DNA from: Nephrocerus scutellatus
Taxonomy: Eukaryota > Arthropoda > Insecta > Diptera > Pipunculidae
DNA: 64,000 bases
Reading direction: 5' to 3'
NCBI GenBank assembly: GCA_947095585.1
Contig: OX352763.1
Location: 118,988,787 to 119,052,786 of the forward strand
Shown here: one piece after another, positions 1 to 10,743 of the stretch
How positions within the stretch are numbered: position 1 is the first letter of the stretch
Layout of the letters: each line of letters starts with the position of its first letter
Notes under the pieces: model-generated
Seen by the model: the letters and a program-made list of their open reading frames with translations, nothing else
Databases searched by the model: none
What the model was told of the DNA's origin: nothing
Translations under genes and position numbers: made by a program

Positions 1-1384
1 AGGTTAGACGGAAAAGCCACGACAGTCGATACGATCCACCCTTATTTCAGAATTAGAAGAATTTCTATCACAAGCTACTTTTCAATATGGCAATACAGTG
101 AATCCCTCCGACACCTACATGTTTTTCTCTATGTGCATAAATGTCCCCGATTTAAAAGCAATACCGAACGTCCAACACATCAGCATGTTGGACGTTGTCA
201 CATTATTCTATGAATTAGTCGATTAACGAATCTTTGAAGGCATCTTCAACATCAAATCTACATTATCATTCGGCGGCAATAATTTCAATGACCACTCAAA
301 ATCATTGTCAACAAATTTCTGACAATGTTTGACATTAAAAAGCGATCCGACGAGGAAAAAAAAGTTTTTAGAGGCGCCGCAACGTACAGATTGTAGGATA
401 GATACACAAAGTGAACGCACAGAGAAAATGCAATTCGATTGTAGTTGCAGCTCAGAGAGCGTAATTTATGTAAATTCTGATTGGCATCTTATACACTGCA
501 TCAGTATTATGTGCACTGATCAAATAATCTTCGATTCGTCCAACAATTAAATCTGCGCTCCTGCCAAAGTCGAACGAAGACGCTTGTAGCATAGAAGCAG
601 CCGTATTTTCCACTGCAATCAAAAGATAGTAATTTTATGCAAAATGCAATAAAGAGGTCACAAGGGTTAATGCGTATTTCAAATGGACGAATTGGATATT
701 TTCAGCGCCTTGTAGCTGAAGGGAGTTTCTGCGGCAGGCTTCTTGCATTGGAAAACGATAAGTGGGTGGCAATCGCGATTGAGCTCAACTCGGTTCAGGC
801 ATACAAGCATAACACAGTTGGCTATTTGAAAAAAGAACCCAATTTTCATCAATTAATCGACTAAACTACAGTCAGCGGTCTAGACTCATCGGTAGTACTC
901 TTTTCATCCTCATCCACATTTCAAGTCAAACACTCTACAGAAAGATCTTAAAAACAAAGACAAACGGACAATTGCGTGCATGAGCTGCGTGATATGCGAT
1001 CATGAAATGAAAAATTAAAAACTGACTGCACTGCAGTATCTTGTCAATACTGATACTGCGTGCGTGAATCTACACTTTATGCCACATGCTACCCGGTCGG
1101 TACAAACGCAAAAATGCAATGATATTTGCAAGTGCATGTGTGCATGTACTGTTAATTACAGAATCAAAATCATGACAGCAGTATGATGACCCACTTTAAT
1201 TCCATACGACCGTAAATTCATTTCATTTCATTTCGTTTATACCTTTGTGGCTTACTTGCGCTGATGATGCGCCGACCGCTGAGCCGGCGGCATAATGCCA
1301 AGTAATCATAATATCACGGAACGGCAAAGATAAGCGACAAAAAATACGTCTGGATTTGCATATTTATTGCTATCTATGGGTATA
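1..1384. other. No recognisable gene
   Basis: I see no coding domain here. The stretch is AT-rich with short random reading frames. A CATTT repeat lies near 1217-1240. The reading frames at 223-420, 329-550 and 637-864 have no domain I recognise. Confidence 0.5.
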
Positions 1385-2420
1385 ACGGATGCATGAGGCA
1401 TTCACGAGCGTATTGGGCATCTTCTTGCATTCTTTGGGTTTTCAAGACTTCGAACAAATGATCTTAATGCAGTGAACCATATTTGTTGTGAGTAGCCAAT
1501 CGAAGAGCAAATCGAAGAAAACGACATTGGACGCTCTCGATTCTAGACAAATGAATTTGATGATGATGGGGGACCATGCTTGACTTGCGTACTCAAGGGG
1601 GGGGGGGGACAAAAGTGATGTAGAGGGATATAGTCACATAAAGGTTGGATAATTCTTTGGACCACCGTTTGATAAAGCCAAGTGATGAGTTAGCTTTAAG
1701 AATGATTTCATCAATATGACAACGGAAATTTAGCTCCGAGTCGCACAATATGCCGAGGTCATGAAAAGATTGCACGCGGAAAATGGGTTGGTCGTGGAGA
1801 CGGTAATGTCTGGTACTAGATTGGCATTCAGTGATATTGGGCTCTAAGCAATTTTTGAGGCACCAGGTCGAAAAACTGTCTAGGTCTTGTTGAAGGAGAC
1901 AAGAGTCTTGTGGAGAAGAAATTGGCTTGAAAAATTTGGTATCGTCAGCATGGAGAGAGAGAGGGCGGAGTTTTTGATGACGACATCAAGATCATTTATA
2001 GTTAGAATGAAGAGAAGGGGGCCCAGATGGCTGCCTTGTGGTACACCTGAGGTTGCCATGAATGTGGTTGAGATGACGGACTTAAACACTATAAATACGG
2101 TTTTCTAGATAGGCAGATATCCATTTTAACAATATGGGTTCAAAGCCGAGGCCAGACCAGACAAATTAAAACGGAAATATCTTATCAAAAGCCTTACTGA
2201 AATCAGTTGCAACAAGTCGATTTCGTTGCCGCTCTCTAAGGCTGTAAGAGTGAAGGACACGAATTCAACGAGGTTAGTGGTAGTTGATCTACCTTTGAGA
2301 GAGTCCTGTTGGCTCGGAGAGATAAGAGACTTACAATGGAAGCTTAGGGTTTCGTAAAAAATACCTTCGAATAGAGAGAGAGTGGGTTTGAATTGCTCTC
2401 TATTCATCCGTTTGACTTTG
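1385..2420 (-). pseudogene. LINE reverse transcriptase fragment (broken)
   Basis: This is the middle and end of a non-LTR retrotransposon reverse transcriptase that would have copied its RNA at a genomic nick. Reading the minus strand downward, I see a KGRSTTTNLVEFVSFTL segment near 2290, the motif SGVPQGSHLGPLLF near 2040, an HADD form of the catalytic YADD box (Ala-Asp-Asp codons at 1941-1949), then DLGILCDSELNF and ANSSLGFIKRWSKE near 1660-1760, and a degenerate PLEYASQAWSP segment below the G-run at 1599-1608. Several frameshifts and stops separate the pieces, and the endonuclease is missing. The family is CR1/Jockey-like by motif; I cannot fix the clade. It is a dead, 5'-truncated copy. 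Confidence 0.75.
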
Positions 2421-2587
2421 ATCTGTCCACTAACCCAAAAAAATTTTGGAGGACAAAGATGTTCGAAGAAAGAAGTGGTCGAAACTGCACCATTTTAAAG
2501 GTATTAAGGAACAATTGTTTTGTTGTTTAAGATGTTCGTTTCGAGCATAATAATTATTCAAGAAACCCTTTGTTAATATGGAAACCA

Positions 2588-2745
2588 AAGACATAAATTA
2601 CAATTACTAATATTATATAGAGGTAGTGTTGGTTTGTGTGTAGGAGGTAATCTTCGAAACTACTGGACCGATTTCAAAAATTCTTTCACCAATATTTAAA
2701 ATGGACTTTCAGGGTGAACATAGGCTATATAATATACGCTTTATA
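2588..2745. repeat. Dispersed repeat interrupted by a DD41D element
   Basis: This AT-rich segment contains CTGGACCGATTTCAAAAA at about 2662 and GGCTATATAATA just before the DD41D element. After that element, TATCCCGTTTAAACAAAAG continues at about 3690. I read it as one older dispersed element cut at a TA by the transposon. A GGACCGATTT core also occurs on the opposite strand at about 7743-7756. No coding capacity is visible and the family is not identified. Confidence 0.4.
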
Positions 2746-3687
2746 AAGGGTGATCAGATTGGAGGTATTTTTTCCAATAGGATTTTTTGACATGTCACGC
2801 GTGACTAATGTCAAACTAAATACATAATTTTATTCAGTATTCATTGACATTTCATCATAGAAAGACTAACGGCTGAACAACGTTTACAAATCGTACAGTT
2901 TTATTACAAAAATCGACGCTCTGTGAAAAGTGTTCATCGCGCGCTCAGGCCAACTTATGGTGTTCAGCGATGAGGCCCATTTTTGGCTTAATGGCTTCGT
3001 CAATAAGCAAAATTGCCGTATTTTGGCTGAAGAGCAACCCGAAGCCATTCACGAACTGCCATTACATCCATTGAAAACTACCGCTTGGTGCGGCCTACAG
3101 GCTGGAGAAATCATCGGACCATATTTCTTCAAAGACGAGGCTGACGCCAATGTAACAGTGCATGGCGAACGCTATCACGCCATGATAAACGTCTTTTTGT
3201 TGCCGGAAATTGAAGCCCGTGATCTCCACGACATTTGGTTCCAACAAGACGGCGTTACATCTCATACAGCCCGTGACACAATGGATTTACTGCGTCCTCG
3301 TTTCGGTGAGCAATTGATCTCTCGTGTCGGACCGGTGGATTGGCCACCAAGATCGTGTGATATCACACCTTTGGACTTTTTTTTGTGGGGGTATGTAAAG
3401 TCTAAATGTTTTGTGGATAAACCAGCTACGATTGAGGCATTGGAAGCCAACATCACTCAAGTTATTCGCGAGATACCGACCGAAGTCCTCGAGCGAGTCG
3501 TTCAAAATTAGTGTTTTCGGATGGCCGAATTATGGCGCAGTTGCGGCCAGCATTTGAAAGGGATTATCTTCAAAAAATAAATGTCATAAATGGTTCTAAA
3601 CTAAAATAAAAAAGATTGCCCAATCAATTTGAATGTTTGTTGTTTTATTTCAATTTAAAATCCGATACCTCTAAATTTATCACCCTT
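2746..3687 (+). mobile_element. DD41D (Tc1/mariner superfamily) element, internally deleted
   Basis: The element is bounded by imperfect inverted repeats of about 22 bp. The left end is AAGGGTGATCAGATTGGAGG at 2746; the right end is its near-complement, finishing at 3687. TA lies on both sides (2744-2745 and 3688-3689), as expected for this superfamily. It is 942 bp, against about 1.3 kb for the longer copy at 54853-56145. The shortfall matches a missing block between the DNA-binding and catalytic domains. It is non-autonomous. Confidence 0.85.
2857..3582 (+). pseudogene. DD41D transposase, HTH fused to catalytic domain by deletion
   Basis: The product would bind the element's ends and cut and rejoin DNA in the nucleus. 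The N-terminal helix-turn-helix part (ERLTAEQRLQIVQFYY through RALRPTYG) runs to about 2961 in one frame. The next recognisable sequence is VFSDEAHFW in another frame, so a block of very roughly 130 codons is gone. The first catalytic Asp codon is at 2969-2971. The second lies in WFQQDG and the third in TPLDFF, with 41 residues between them, which defines DD41D. A TAG at 3509-3511 interrupts the C-terminus, which then continues FRMAELWRSCGQHLKG to a stop near 3580. The apparent start at 2930 is GTG and is not a real initiation site. Confidence 0.85.
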
Positions 3688-3750
3688 TATTATCCCGTTT
3701 AAACAAAAGGGCCTTTCGTGGCGACCAATTTTGTAACTAAATAATTAAAC

Positions 3751-4195
3751 TCAACGAAAAAACGGTCGGACATCATAATAGGCGCGTTCGTGATAGCTGA
3801 GGGCTCAGAGATTTTCTCTTTCTCCTCAGTGAAGGGGATTGCGTTCAGTTGAACAATATTCTGTTCTCCGCTATCTGTCAGCTCAGCAACAAAAACTTTT
3901 AAAAGTCAACTGAAACTTTCACAGAATATGCGTCTAAAAACTCAATAAACGACATAGTGCGAATACGATCGAGGTGGCGCTTTGTTTAGGTTTAGACAAC
4001 AGTACACACCTACCGTAGTATTGATGGCAAGGCGGAGATTCACGTATGCGGGAGGCGGAGCGCCCGGGAAAAGCTAGTATGATAATAAAGTATCTATGGT
4101 ACCCACATACATTTACACATTTACGCAATTACAGCTACGCGACTGTTAGCTGTCAATCAGTCGAAAAATCTTCAAAAAGGACACTCCACCATAAC
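3751..4195. other. No recognisable gene
   Basis: This is mixed-composition DNA between the dispersed repeat and the LOA-like LINE. I see no domain or clear repeat in it. Confidence 0.4.
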
Positions 4196-5275
4196 TAAAA
4201 TAAATCCCTAAAGCAGGAGCTGACGAAACTAGATTACATAACACCAATGTTATGCTTTCAAAAAGGTTTTCGGACAACAATACCCTCCAGAGAAGACTGG
4301 AAGAGTGGATCCGTAACCGATAATGAAACCATACAGTTTTTCACGGATGTCTCTAAGCTAGACGGTAAAGCAGGAGCAGGAGTCTTCTGTGACAAGCTGA
4401 AAGTAAGCATCTCTGTCCGTATACCTGATCGCTGCAGCGTATACCAGGCTGAGGTGATAGCAATTGAGGAGGTAATGAGTTGGCTTAAGCATTATGCATT
4501 ATCCTCAAAGAAGATCAACATTTATGTGGACAGTCAAGCGGCCATAAAATCGTTGGAAGCGGTCTCACTCAAATCTAAGGTGGCGTTGAGCTGTCATTCC
4601 TCTCTTAACGAGATGAGTGAGCAGTTCAATATAAGGATCATATGGGTCCCGGGTCACACGGATGTCGAGAGGAACTGCAGGGCGGACCAGTTAGCTAGAC
4701 GTGGTACGACTCTCCAGCTACTGCCGGAAAGGGCGGAGGTAGGGAGTCCTATCGCGACACTGAAATTTGAGCTTCTGAAAGAGGCAGAAACAATAACAAA
4801 TGTAAGGTGGGAAAACACCGACACTTGCAGCATTTCAAGACAGGTCTGGCCGAAGCTGGACTTGAAGCGTTCAACTGCGCTTAATTTCCCTACAAAGACG
4901 TGAACTAAGAACGGTTGTAGGGATAATGACATGACACTGCCTTCAAGGGAAGCACGCGAGAAGGATGGGTGTCGAATATAATGACTTCTGCAGAAGTTGC
5001 ATGGAGGAGACCATAGAACATCTTCTTTGCTCATGTCCGGCACTAATGCACAGAAGGCACAAACACTTGGGCAAGCGGATAATGAATAACCTATCTGATC
5101 TCGAAAACGACAAAGTGCGAGATATACTTCGATTCATTAAGAACTCTGAATGGATCTTCTGAAAAGGGGAAGGATCTTATATCCTGTGGTAACACAAAGG
5201 ACCGCGAATGGTCTAAGTGAGAATTAGCTGTCACCGCAACATAACAAAATCTAACCTACCAACACACATGATCGT
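4196..5275 (+). pseudogene. LOA-like LINE 3' portion: RNase H plus zinc knuckle
   Basis: This is the 3' end of an RNase H-bearing LINE; RNase H removes the RNA strand during target-primed reverse transcription. A continuous 218-codon frame at 4247-4903 holds all four acidic positions: Asp in FFTDVSK, Glu in YQAEVIAIE, Asp in IYVDSQAA and Asp in NCRADQLA, plus the IWVPGH motif. After a stop and a frameshift near 4900 the frame at 4965-5162 carries the C-terminal knuckle CRSC...EHLLCSC (C-x2-C-x6-H-x4-C). The 3' UTR contains GGACCGCGAATGGTCT at 5199-5214 and ends near CTAACCTACC. The reverse transcriptase and endonuclease are absent (5' truncation). The RNase H frame is the best preserved of this family in the window. 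The satellite starts about 30 bp downstream. Confidence 0.85.
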
Positions 5276-5301
5276 CCGCCTTCCTCTTGCCAACGCACTA
5301 C

Positions 5302-6760
5302 CTGCCAATAATATACATTGAAAATTTCATAGAAATCAGTTGATAAATGTGTCTGATATAAACATTTAAGATTTCTTATCTGCAGGAAGGGAGAAGTGGG
5401 GGTGTACTATAGCTTATAAGCTTCCTCCACCTGCCAATAATATACATTGAAAATTTCATAGAAATCAGTTGATAAATGTGTCTAATATAAACATTCCAGA
5501 TTTCTTATCTGCAGGAAGGGAGAAGTGGGGGTGTACTATAGCTTATAAGCTTCCTCCACCTGCCAATAATATACATTGAAAATTTCATAGAAATCAGTTG
5601 ATAAATGTGTCTAATATAAACATTCCAGATTTCTTATCTGCAGGAAGGGAGAAGTGGGGGTGTACTATAGCTTATAAGCTTCCTCCACCTGCCAATAATA
5701 TACATTGAAAATTTCATAGAAATCAGTTGATAAATGTGTCTAATATAAACATTCCAGATTTCTTATCTGCAGGAAGGGAGAAGTGGGGGTGTACTATAGC
5801 TTATAAGCTTCCTCCACCTGCCAATAATATACATTGAAAATTTCATAGAAATCAGTTGATAAATGTGTCTAATATAAACATTCCAGATTTCTTATCTGCA
5901 GGAAGGGAGAAGTGGGGGTGTACTATAGCTTATAAGCTTCCTCCACCTGCCAATAATATACATTGAAAATTTCATAGAAATCAGTTGATAAATGTGTCTA
6001 ATATAAACATTCCAGATTTCTTATCTGCAGGAAGGGAGAAGTGGGGGTGTACTATAGCTTATAAGCTTCCTCCACCTGCCAATAATATACATTGAAAATT
6101 TCATAGAAATCAGTTGATAAATGTGTCTAATATAAACATTCCAGATTTCTTATCTGCAGGAAGGGAGAAGTGGGGGTGTACTATAGCTTATAAGCTTCCT
6201 CCACCTGCCAATAATATACATTGAAAATTTCATAGAAATCAGTTGATAAATGTGTCTAATATAAACATTCCAGATTTCTTATCTGCAGGAAGGGAGAAGT
6301 GGGGGTGTACTATAGCTTATAAGCTTCCTCCACCTGCCAATAATATACATTGAAAATTTCATAGAAATCAGTTGATAAATGTGTCTAATATAAACATTCC
6401 AGATTTCTTATCTGCAGGAAGGGAGAAGTGGGGGTGTACTATAGCTTATAAGCTTCCTCCACCTGCCAATAATATACATTGAAAAGTTCATAGAAATCAG
6501 TTGATAAATGTGTCTGATATAAACATTTCAGATTTCTTATCTGCAGGAAGGGAGAAGTGGGGGTGTACTATAGCTTATAAGCTTCCTCCACCTGCCAATA
6601 ATATACATTGAAAAGTTCATAGAAATCAGTTGATAAATGTGTCTGATATAAACATTTCAGATTTCTTATCTGCAGGAAGGCAGAAGTGGGGGTGTACTAT
6701 AGCTTATAAGCTTCCTCCACCTGCCAATAATATACATTGAAAATTTTCTAAAAATCAGTT
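5302..6760. repeat. 129-bp tandem satellite, 11 full units plus a partial
   Basis: Units begin with CTGCCAATAATATACATTG at 5302, 5431, 5560, 5689, 5818, 5947, 6076, 6205, 6334, 6463, 6592 and 6721, an exact 129-bp step. Middle units appear identical by eye. The first unit and the last two differ at shared positions, for example GTCTGATAT instead of GTCTAATAT. Each unit has a PstI site (CTGCAG), a HindIII site (AAGCTT) and the 10-bp palindrome GCTTATAAGC. No reading frame stays open across units. The array decays at 6750-6760 into a GGTAT repeat. It is a tandem satellite block, not a CRISPR array, because there are no variable spacers. Confidence 0.97.
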
Positions 6761-7875
6761 GGTATGGTATGGTATGGAAATAAACCATTGATAACAACCG
6801 CACAAAATTGCATTTTTATTTACGAGTATAAAGATGTATCTACTAATACCAACTACGGCTGCCAACGAATCTCTGTGCAATTTGATGACAGCATGTGATT
6901 AAAAAGTTTTTCCTTTGCATGCTGCAGTTTATTTATTTGTTATTGTTGCTATTGGGTGTAAATAATTCCAAATGGAAAAATTTTGTAGTTATTCAGAACT
7001 CAGCGCAAATTATCTGAACGCCTTACTGTTCGAATTCATTTGTGGATTGAAGAATAGAAAAGCGAAGCTAGCATTTCCCAGAGATGTACGTTTCTCACAA
7101 CTCTTTTTTTTTACACCAGCCAGCCATTAACGAACTAAATTTGTTATAATCGGTTGTTGCTATTGTTGCAAATTCATTCGTCACTCCATGACTGTGAAGT
7201 TTCTTTTTGTGCCATTTTCTCATTTCCTGCAATTATTGTTATTTTTGCCGAGCAAATCATTCCATCCACCTACAATTTTTCACTAAGTTTGGATGTGAAT
7301 ACTAACAGAGGTTTATTTTTCCATCAATCGTATTTCGTTATTTAAACGTTGGCGATGTAACTTTTAAGTCGTTTGCTTTTGAAATGTGTGGGTGAAACTA
7401 GTCCGACTAAGCAGTAATTACAGCACTAAACAGATGTGCGACCCTGTATTTCTAAGTACAAAAATAAAATTTCATGTATGTCGTATGTTGTATTTTAGAA
7501 ATGAGTTAGTTATCTGTACTAGGTATATGTACTATACCATATTATATTTATATCCTCCACCCATTGACCACCTCAACCACTCACAGAACTATAGAATTGA
7601 CACTTATAGTGTTCGTGAGTTATGGTCGCGAGTTAATACAAAAATATCACAGATAAAAGCACTTTCCCGGCAATTTTTCAAATTTTCTGTCCATATAAAC
7701 CTTACTCAGACTATGACGAACATTTTAAAATAAAACTAAGCCAAATCGGTCCAGCCGTTCTCAAATGATGTGCTTACCAACGAACAGCATTTAATTTTTT
7801 TCAGATAGAAGCCCAACCGAATGAATTAACAATCGGGTTTCTTCGTATTTTAAAAGCTTTTATATTACCTTGGGG
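6761..7875. other. No gene; AT-rich spacer
   Basis: The stretch starts with a short GGTAT repeat (6761-6778). Near 7741-7760 it contains AAATCGGTCCAGCCGTTCTC, whose complement shares GGACCGATTT with the dispersed repeat near 2664. Reading frames at 7154-7345 and 7386-7733 have low-complexity, non-gene-like composition. I see no domain. Confidence 0.45.
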
Positions 7876-8075
7876 CTGTCTGTCTGTCTGTCGGTGAGGT
7901 CTTAAGGGAGTTTTGAGAATGTCTTGAGGGGATTTTGAGAGGGGTCTCGAGGGTTTTTTGAGATCGTCTTGAGGAGGTATTGAGATAGGTCTCGATGGAG
8001 TTTTAAGAGGTTTCTGAAGGGGTGTCTTCAGGTTAGTCTTGAGGGAGTCTTGTGGTGGTCTTAAGGTGGCCTCAA
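7876..8075. repeat. GTCTTGAGG-rich degenerate tandem repeat, left block
   Basis: About 200 bp that opens with a GTCT run and is made of short variants of GGTCTTGAGGGGGTTTTGAG. A second block with the same order of variants starts near 9050. A LINE lies between them. The minus-strand Pro/Lys-rich reading frame at 7801-8112 is a by-product of this repeat and the adjacent poly(T), not a gene. Confidence 0.8.
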
Positions 8076-9025
8076 TTTTTTTTTTTTTTTTTATAATTCG
8101 CGCACGCTTCAAGGGGTTCGCACCCTTATAATGCTCGGCTATATGCTTGGCACAGCGTGGGCGTTAAGGAAGAGGAGGAGAAAAGAGGAGATGTCTATGA
8201 GCTTGTGTTTTGAATGCCTGTGGATCATAGTGATGTGGGAAGACAGAGCTTGGCAGAGCATTCCACATACGAGTTGTACGGCTGAAGAACGAATCCCTGA
8301 ATTTAACTGTACGTCCGAAGATGGGCTTAAGGGTAAACTGATGAGCATTTAGAGCGCCACGAGTATTGCGGTTGAATTCAAGGAGAGGTGGCATGCAGCT
8401 GGCTATTTCTCTTGAGCACCGCTGGTAGAAGAAGCGATAAAATAGTGACAAGCAAGAAACGTTCCTGCGGTGTTCAAGCGAATCAATCGATTTCGCTATA
8501 TTTTCGTCACCGATAAGTTTTATCGCGCGGTTTTGTATTCTATCTAGCTGATGCAAAGTAGTCTTAGGCGCACCAGACCAGATATGGCAATTGTACTCAA
8601 GTTTTGGGCGAATAAAAGCCTTGTAAATGGTAGCCAGATCAGAGGGAGTGAAATATTTCTTGCACCGGGCTAGAAAACCTAAACATTTCGCAGCATTTTT
8701 AGCGACGGTAAATATGTGGTCATTCCAACGAAGCTTGTCGTTAACGCACATACCGAGAATTGCGAGTTTTTCAGTTTCCTCGATGCAAGTGCCATTCATG
8801 GATAATGGCATGGGGTTTAGGATTCGCTTGGACGACAGGAGACAGCATTGGGTTTTGGAAGCGTTAAATTCTACTCGATTGTTTTCTCCCCATTGTATTA
8901 TGCTGTCAAGGTCAGAATTTAACGTGCTTAACATACGATGTTGTTTGAGTTCCACATCAGAGGTGGAGGGACGTTCCTCAAACTTATATGAGAAGCTGAG
9001 AGTGCTGTCGTCAGCGAAAGAGTGA
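8076..9025 (-). mobile_element. 5'-truncated LINE with poly(A) tail (CR1/Jockey-like)
   Basis: The element runs on the minus strand. A 17-nt T-run at 8076-8092 is its poly(A) tail and marks the 3' end. The 5' end lies near 9025, just upstream of the reverse transcriptase catalytic box. It interrupts the GTCTTGAGG repeat, whose left block ends GTGGCCTCAA at 8075 and resumes at about 9026 with GAGGGTGTGTTTTTGG. I cannot see a convincing target-site duplication. A related copy lies at 39955-40790. The pair share the 3' UTR words GCCCACGCTGT and ATATAGCCGAGCATTATAAG. Confidence 0.85.
8164..9021 (-). pseudogene. LINE reverse transcriptase C-terminal half, frame open
   Basis: The frame stays open from the 5' boundary to a TAA after FSPPLP. 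It begins with FADDSTLSF, the catalytic Asp-Asp box of reverse transcriptase. KLAILGMCVNDKLRWNDHI (the conserved LG...D.L.W.HI segment), an AAKCLGFL helix, KAFIRPKLEYNCHIWSG and RTTRMWNALPSSVFP follow. These are the palm end and thumb of a LINE reverse transcriptase. The fingers, the first part of the palm and the whole endonuclease are missing, so the copy cannot act alone. The apparent start at 8955 is GTG. The lack of stops over about 285 codons suggests a recent insertion compared with its neighbours. Confidence 0.85.
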
Positions 9026-9345
9026 CGACATGAGGGTGTGTTTTTGGGGTTACTGTCTGTCTGTCGGTGAGGTCTTGAGGGGGTTTTGAGAGGGTCTTGA
9101 GGAGGTATTGAGATAGGTCTCGATGGAGTTTTAAGAGGTTTCTGAAGGGGTGTCTTTAGGTTAGTCTTGAGGGGGTCTTAAGGTGGTCTTGTGGTGATCT
9201 TAAGGTGGCCTCAATGGAGGGTCTTGAGGGTGTGTTTTTGGGGTTACTTTGGGTTTTTTTTTAACTTTTTGAGTCTTTCTGAAGTCTTTTGCGGGTCTTT
9301 GGGGGCCTTTGAAGTTCTTTTGAGGTCTCCATATTCCCATCTCTG
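9026..9345. repeat. GTCTTGAGG-rich degenerate tandem repeat, right block
   Basis: The block repeats the series seen at 7876-8075: CTGTCTGTCTGTCGGTGAGG at about 9050, then GATAGGTCTCGATGGAGTTT and AGAGGTTTCTGAAGGGGTGT, and GTGGCCTCAATGGAGGGTC near 9207. It ends in simpler TTTTGGGG and CTTTGAGG words. The two blocks were probably one array before the LINE inserted. Confidence 0.75.
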
Positions 9346-9388
9346 AATCCCACACTGATGAACGACGACGAGGACCGCGGCAATCAAA

Positions 9389-10743
9389 ATGGCTAACGAT
9401 TTAAGAATTTTCTCATGGAACATATGCTCACTGTATATAGCTCGAGCTGCACAGCAGCTAACCGATACCCAGTCCAAATATAATGCTGACAATACAGCAA
9501 TTCAGGAGATACGGTGGACTTACAAAAATCAGAATATGACACATATTTCAGCGCAAGACATCAAGTGCTATGGGTGGGGGGGTTTCTAGTCAGCAAAAGA
9601 ATGAAACCCACCTTTATCGGCTTTAAAGCAATATATGAACGGCTAGGCACCCTTCGCGTGCGGGGCAGATTTAAAAACATAAGCCTCATAAACGTTCACG
9701 TTCACCTACAGAGGATTCCCCAGATGATGACAAAGAAGATTTCTCTGAATCAGCCGAACTCCATGCCTGCCCTCAGTATGATGTAAAAATCAGTCTGGGG
9801 GATATGAATGCTAAAATAGGTAGAGAACCAGTATTCAGGCTGTAAATTGGCACCCATAGCTTACACGAGAACACTAATGACAATGGACAACAAGTCATAG
9901 AGATGGCAGCAAGCAATAATATGGTCGTTGCGAGTACAAAGTGTGCACAGAAAAACATCCACAAAGCCACCTGGGTATCTCCTGATGGAGCCACTAACAA
10001 CCATATAGACCACGCGTTAATAGACCGCCGCCACAACCCGAACCTGATGACGGTACGAACGTACCGAGGTGCCAAAGTCGACTCGGACCACTATCTTGTT
10101 GGTATGGTGCTCCGAGCGCGGATTGCATCATCAATAAAGACAGCATCCGCGAATCAGATTCGAGTCAACACGGCTGCCCTTCGCAACGAAGAGACCAGAA
10201 ACAACTACTGTCAAGCGACAGGACTCACCCTAAATGCAGGGAGAGTAAGTCCTGGGGCTGAGATTTCGGGCGTAGAAGACGAATGGACACGCCTTAAACC
10301 ACTGTCATAAGTACTGCTGACTCCATCTTAGGCAGTAGTCGTAGAGATCGGAACGACTGGACTGGACTAGTGACCGTGAACTAGAACAATATAGAGAGCA
10401 AGGACCGCACCAGGCGCGGAAGTTCTACCAAAGAGTCCGCGGTATGACGCAATATACATCGCGTTGCACATACTGCAAGGACAAAGAGGGTAACTGATCG
10501 CCAATCTTAAAGGCATCTTAGAGCGTTGGGAAGAGCACTTTCATAAGTGGCTATATGGCCAGTTAACTGATGCATTTGAGGCTCCGCCAATGACCGCAGA
10601 TCATACTATGCTGCCGCCATCAAGCATAGACGAAGTTAGCAGAGCGATAAATCGGCACAAAAATAATAAGGCCCAGGAATCTGATGGGATCCCAGCGGAA
10701 CGGCGAGAGGAACAATCCTCTATAAGTCCATTCAGATACTGGC
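9389..10743 (+). pseudogene. RTE-like LINE: endonuclease plus deleted reverse transcriptase
   Basis: The start is ATG GCT AAC at 9389, followed by LRIFSWNICSLY, the opening strand of an apurinic-type endonuclease that nicks the target. IQEIRWTYK (catalytic Glu region), SLGDMNAKIGRE, NGQQVIEMAASNNMVVAST and HIDHALIDRR...VDSDHYLVG (catalytic Asp/His) follow, across several frameshifts. The linker SILGSSRRDRNDW is near 10325-10355. The RT N-terminus (SIDEVSRAINRHKNNKA) is near 10620-10680. The sequence then jumps to SIQILAYADDI near 10715-10742, so most of the RT palm is deleted while the catalytic box remains. It is cut directly by a mariner fragment. Confidence 0.8.

Noticed and set aside
1599..1608. 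G/C homopolymer runs (also near 21189, 21466, 23956) as a signal
   Set aside because: Short runs of this kind can be chance or sequencing error; no shared context was found.
2930..3511. 193-codon intact transposase gene
   Set aside because: The start is GTG at a deletion junction, the DNA-binding part is in another frame and the C-terminus is cut by TAG.
5302..6760. CRISPR array
   Set aside because: Period is regular but there are no unique spacers and the setting is eukaryotic. It is a satellite.
7801..8112. Pro/Lys-rich 103-codon frame
   Set aside because: It consists of the GTCTTGAGG repeat plus the LINE poly(A) tail read backwards.
8164..8955. Host gene of 263 codons
   Set aside because: The translation is a LINE reverse transcriptase C-terminal half with a poly(A) tail next to it.
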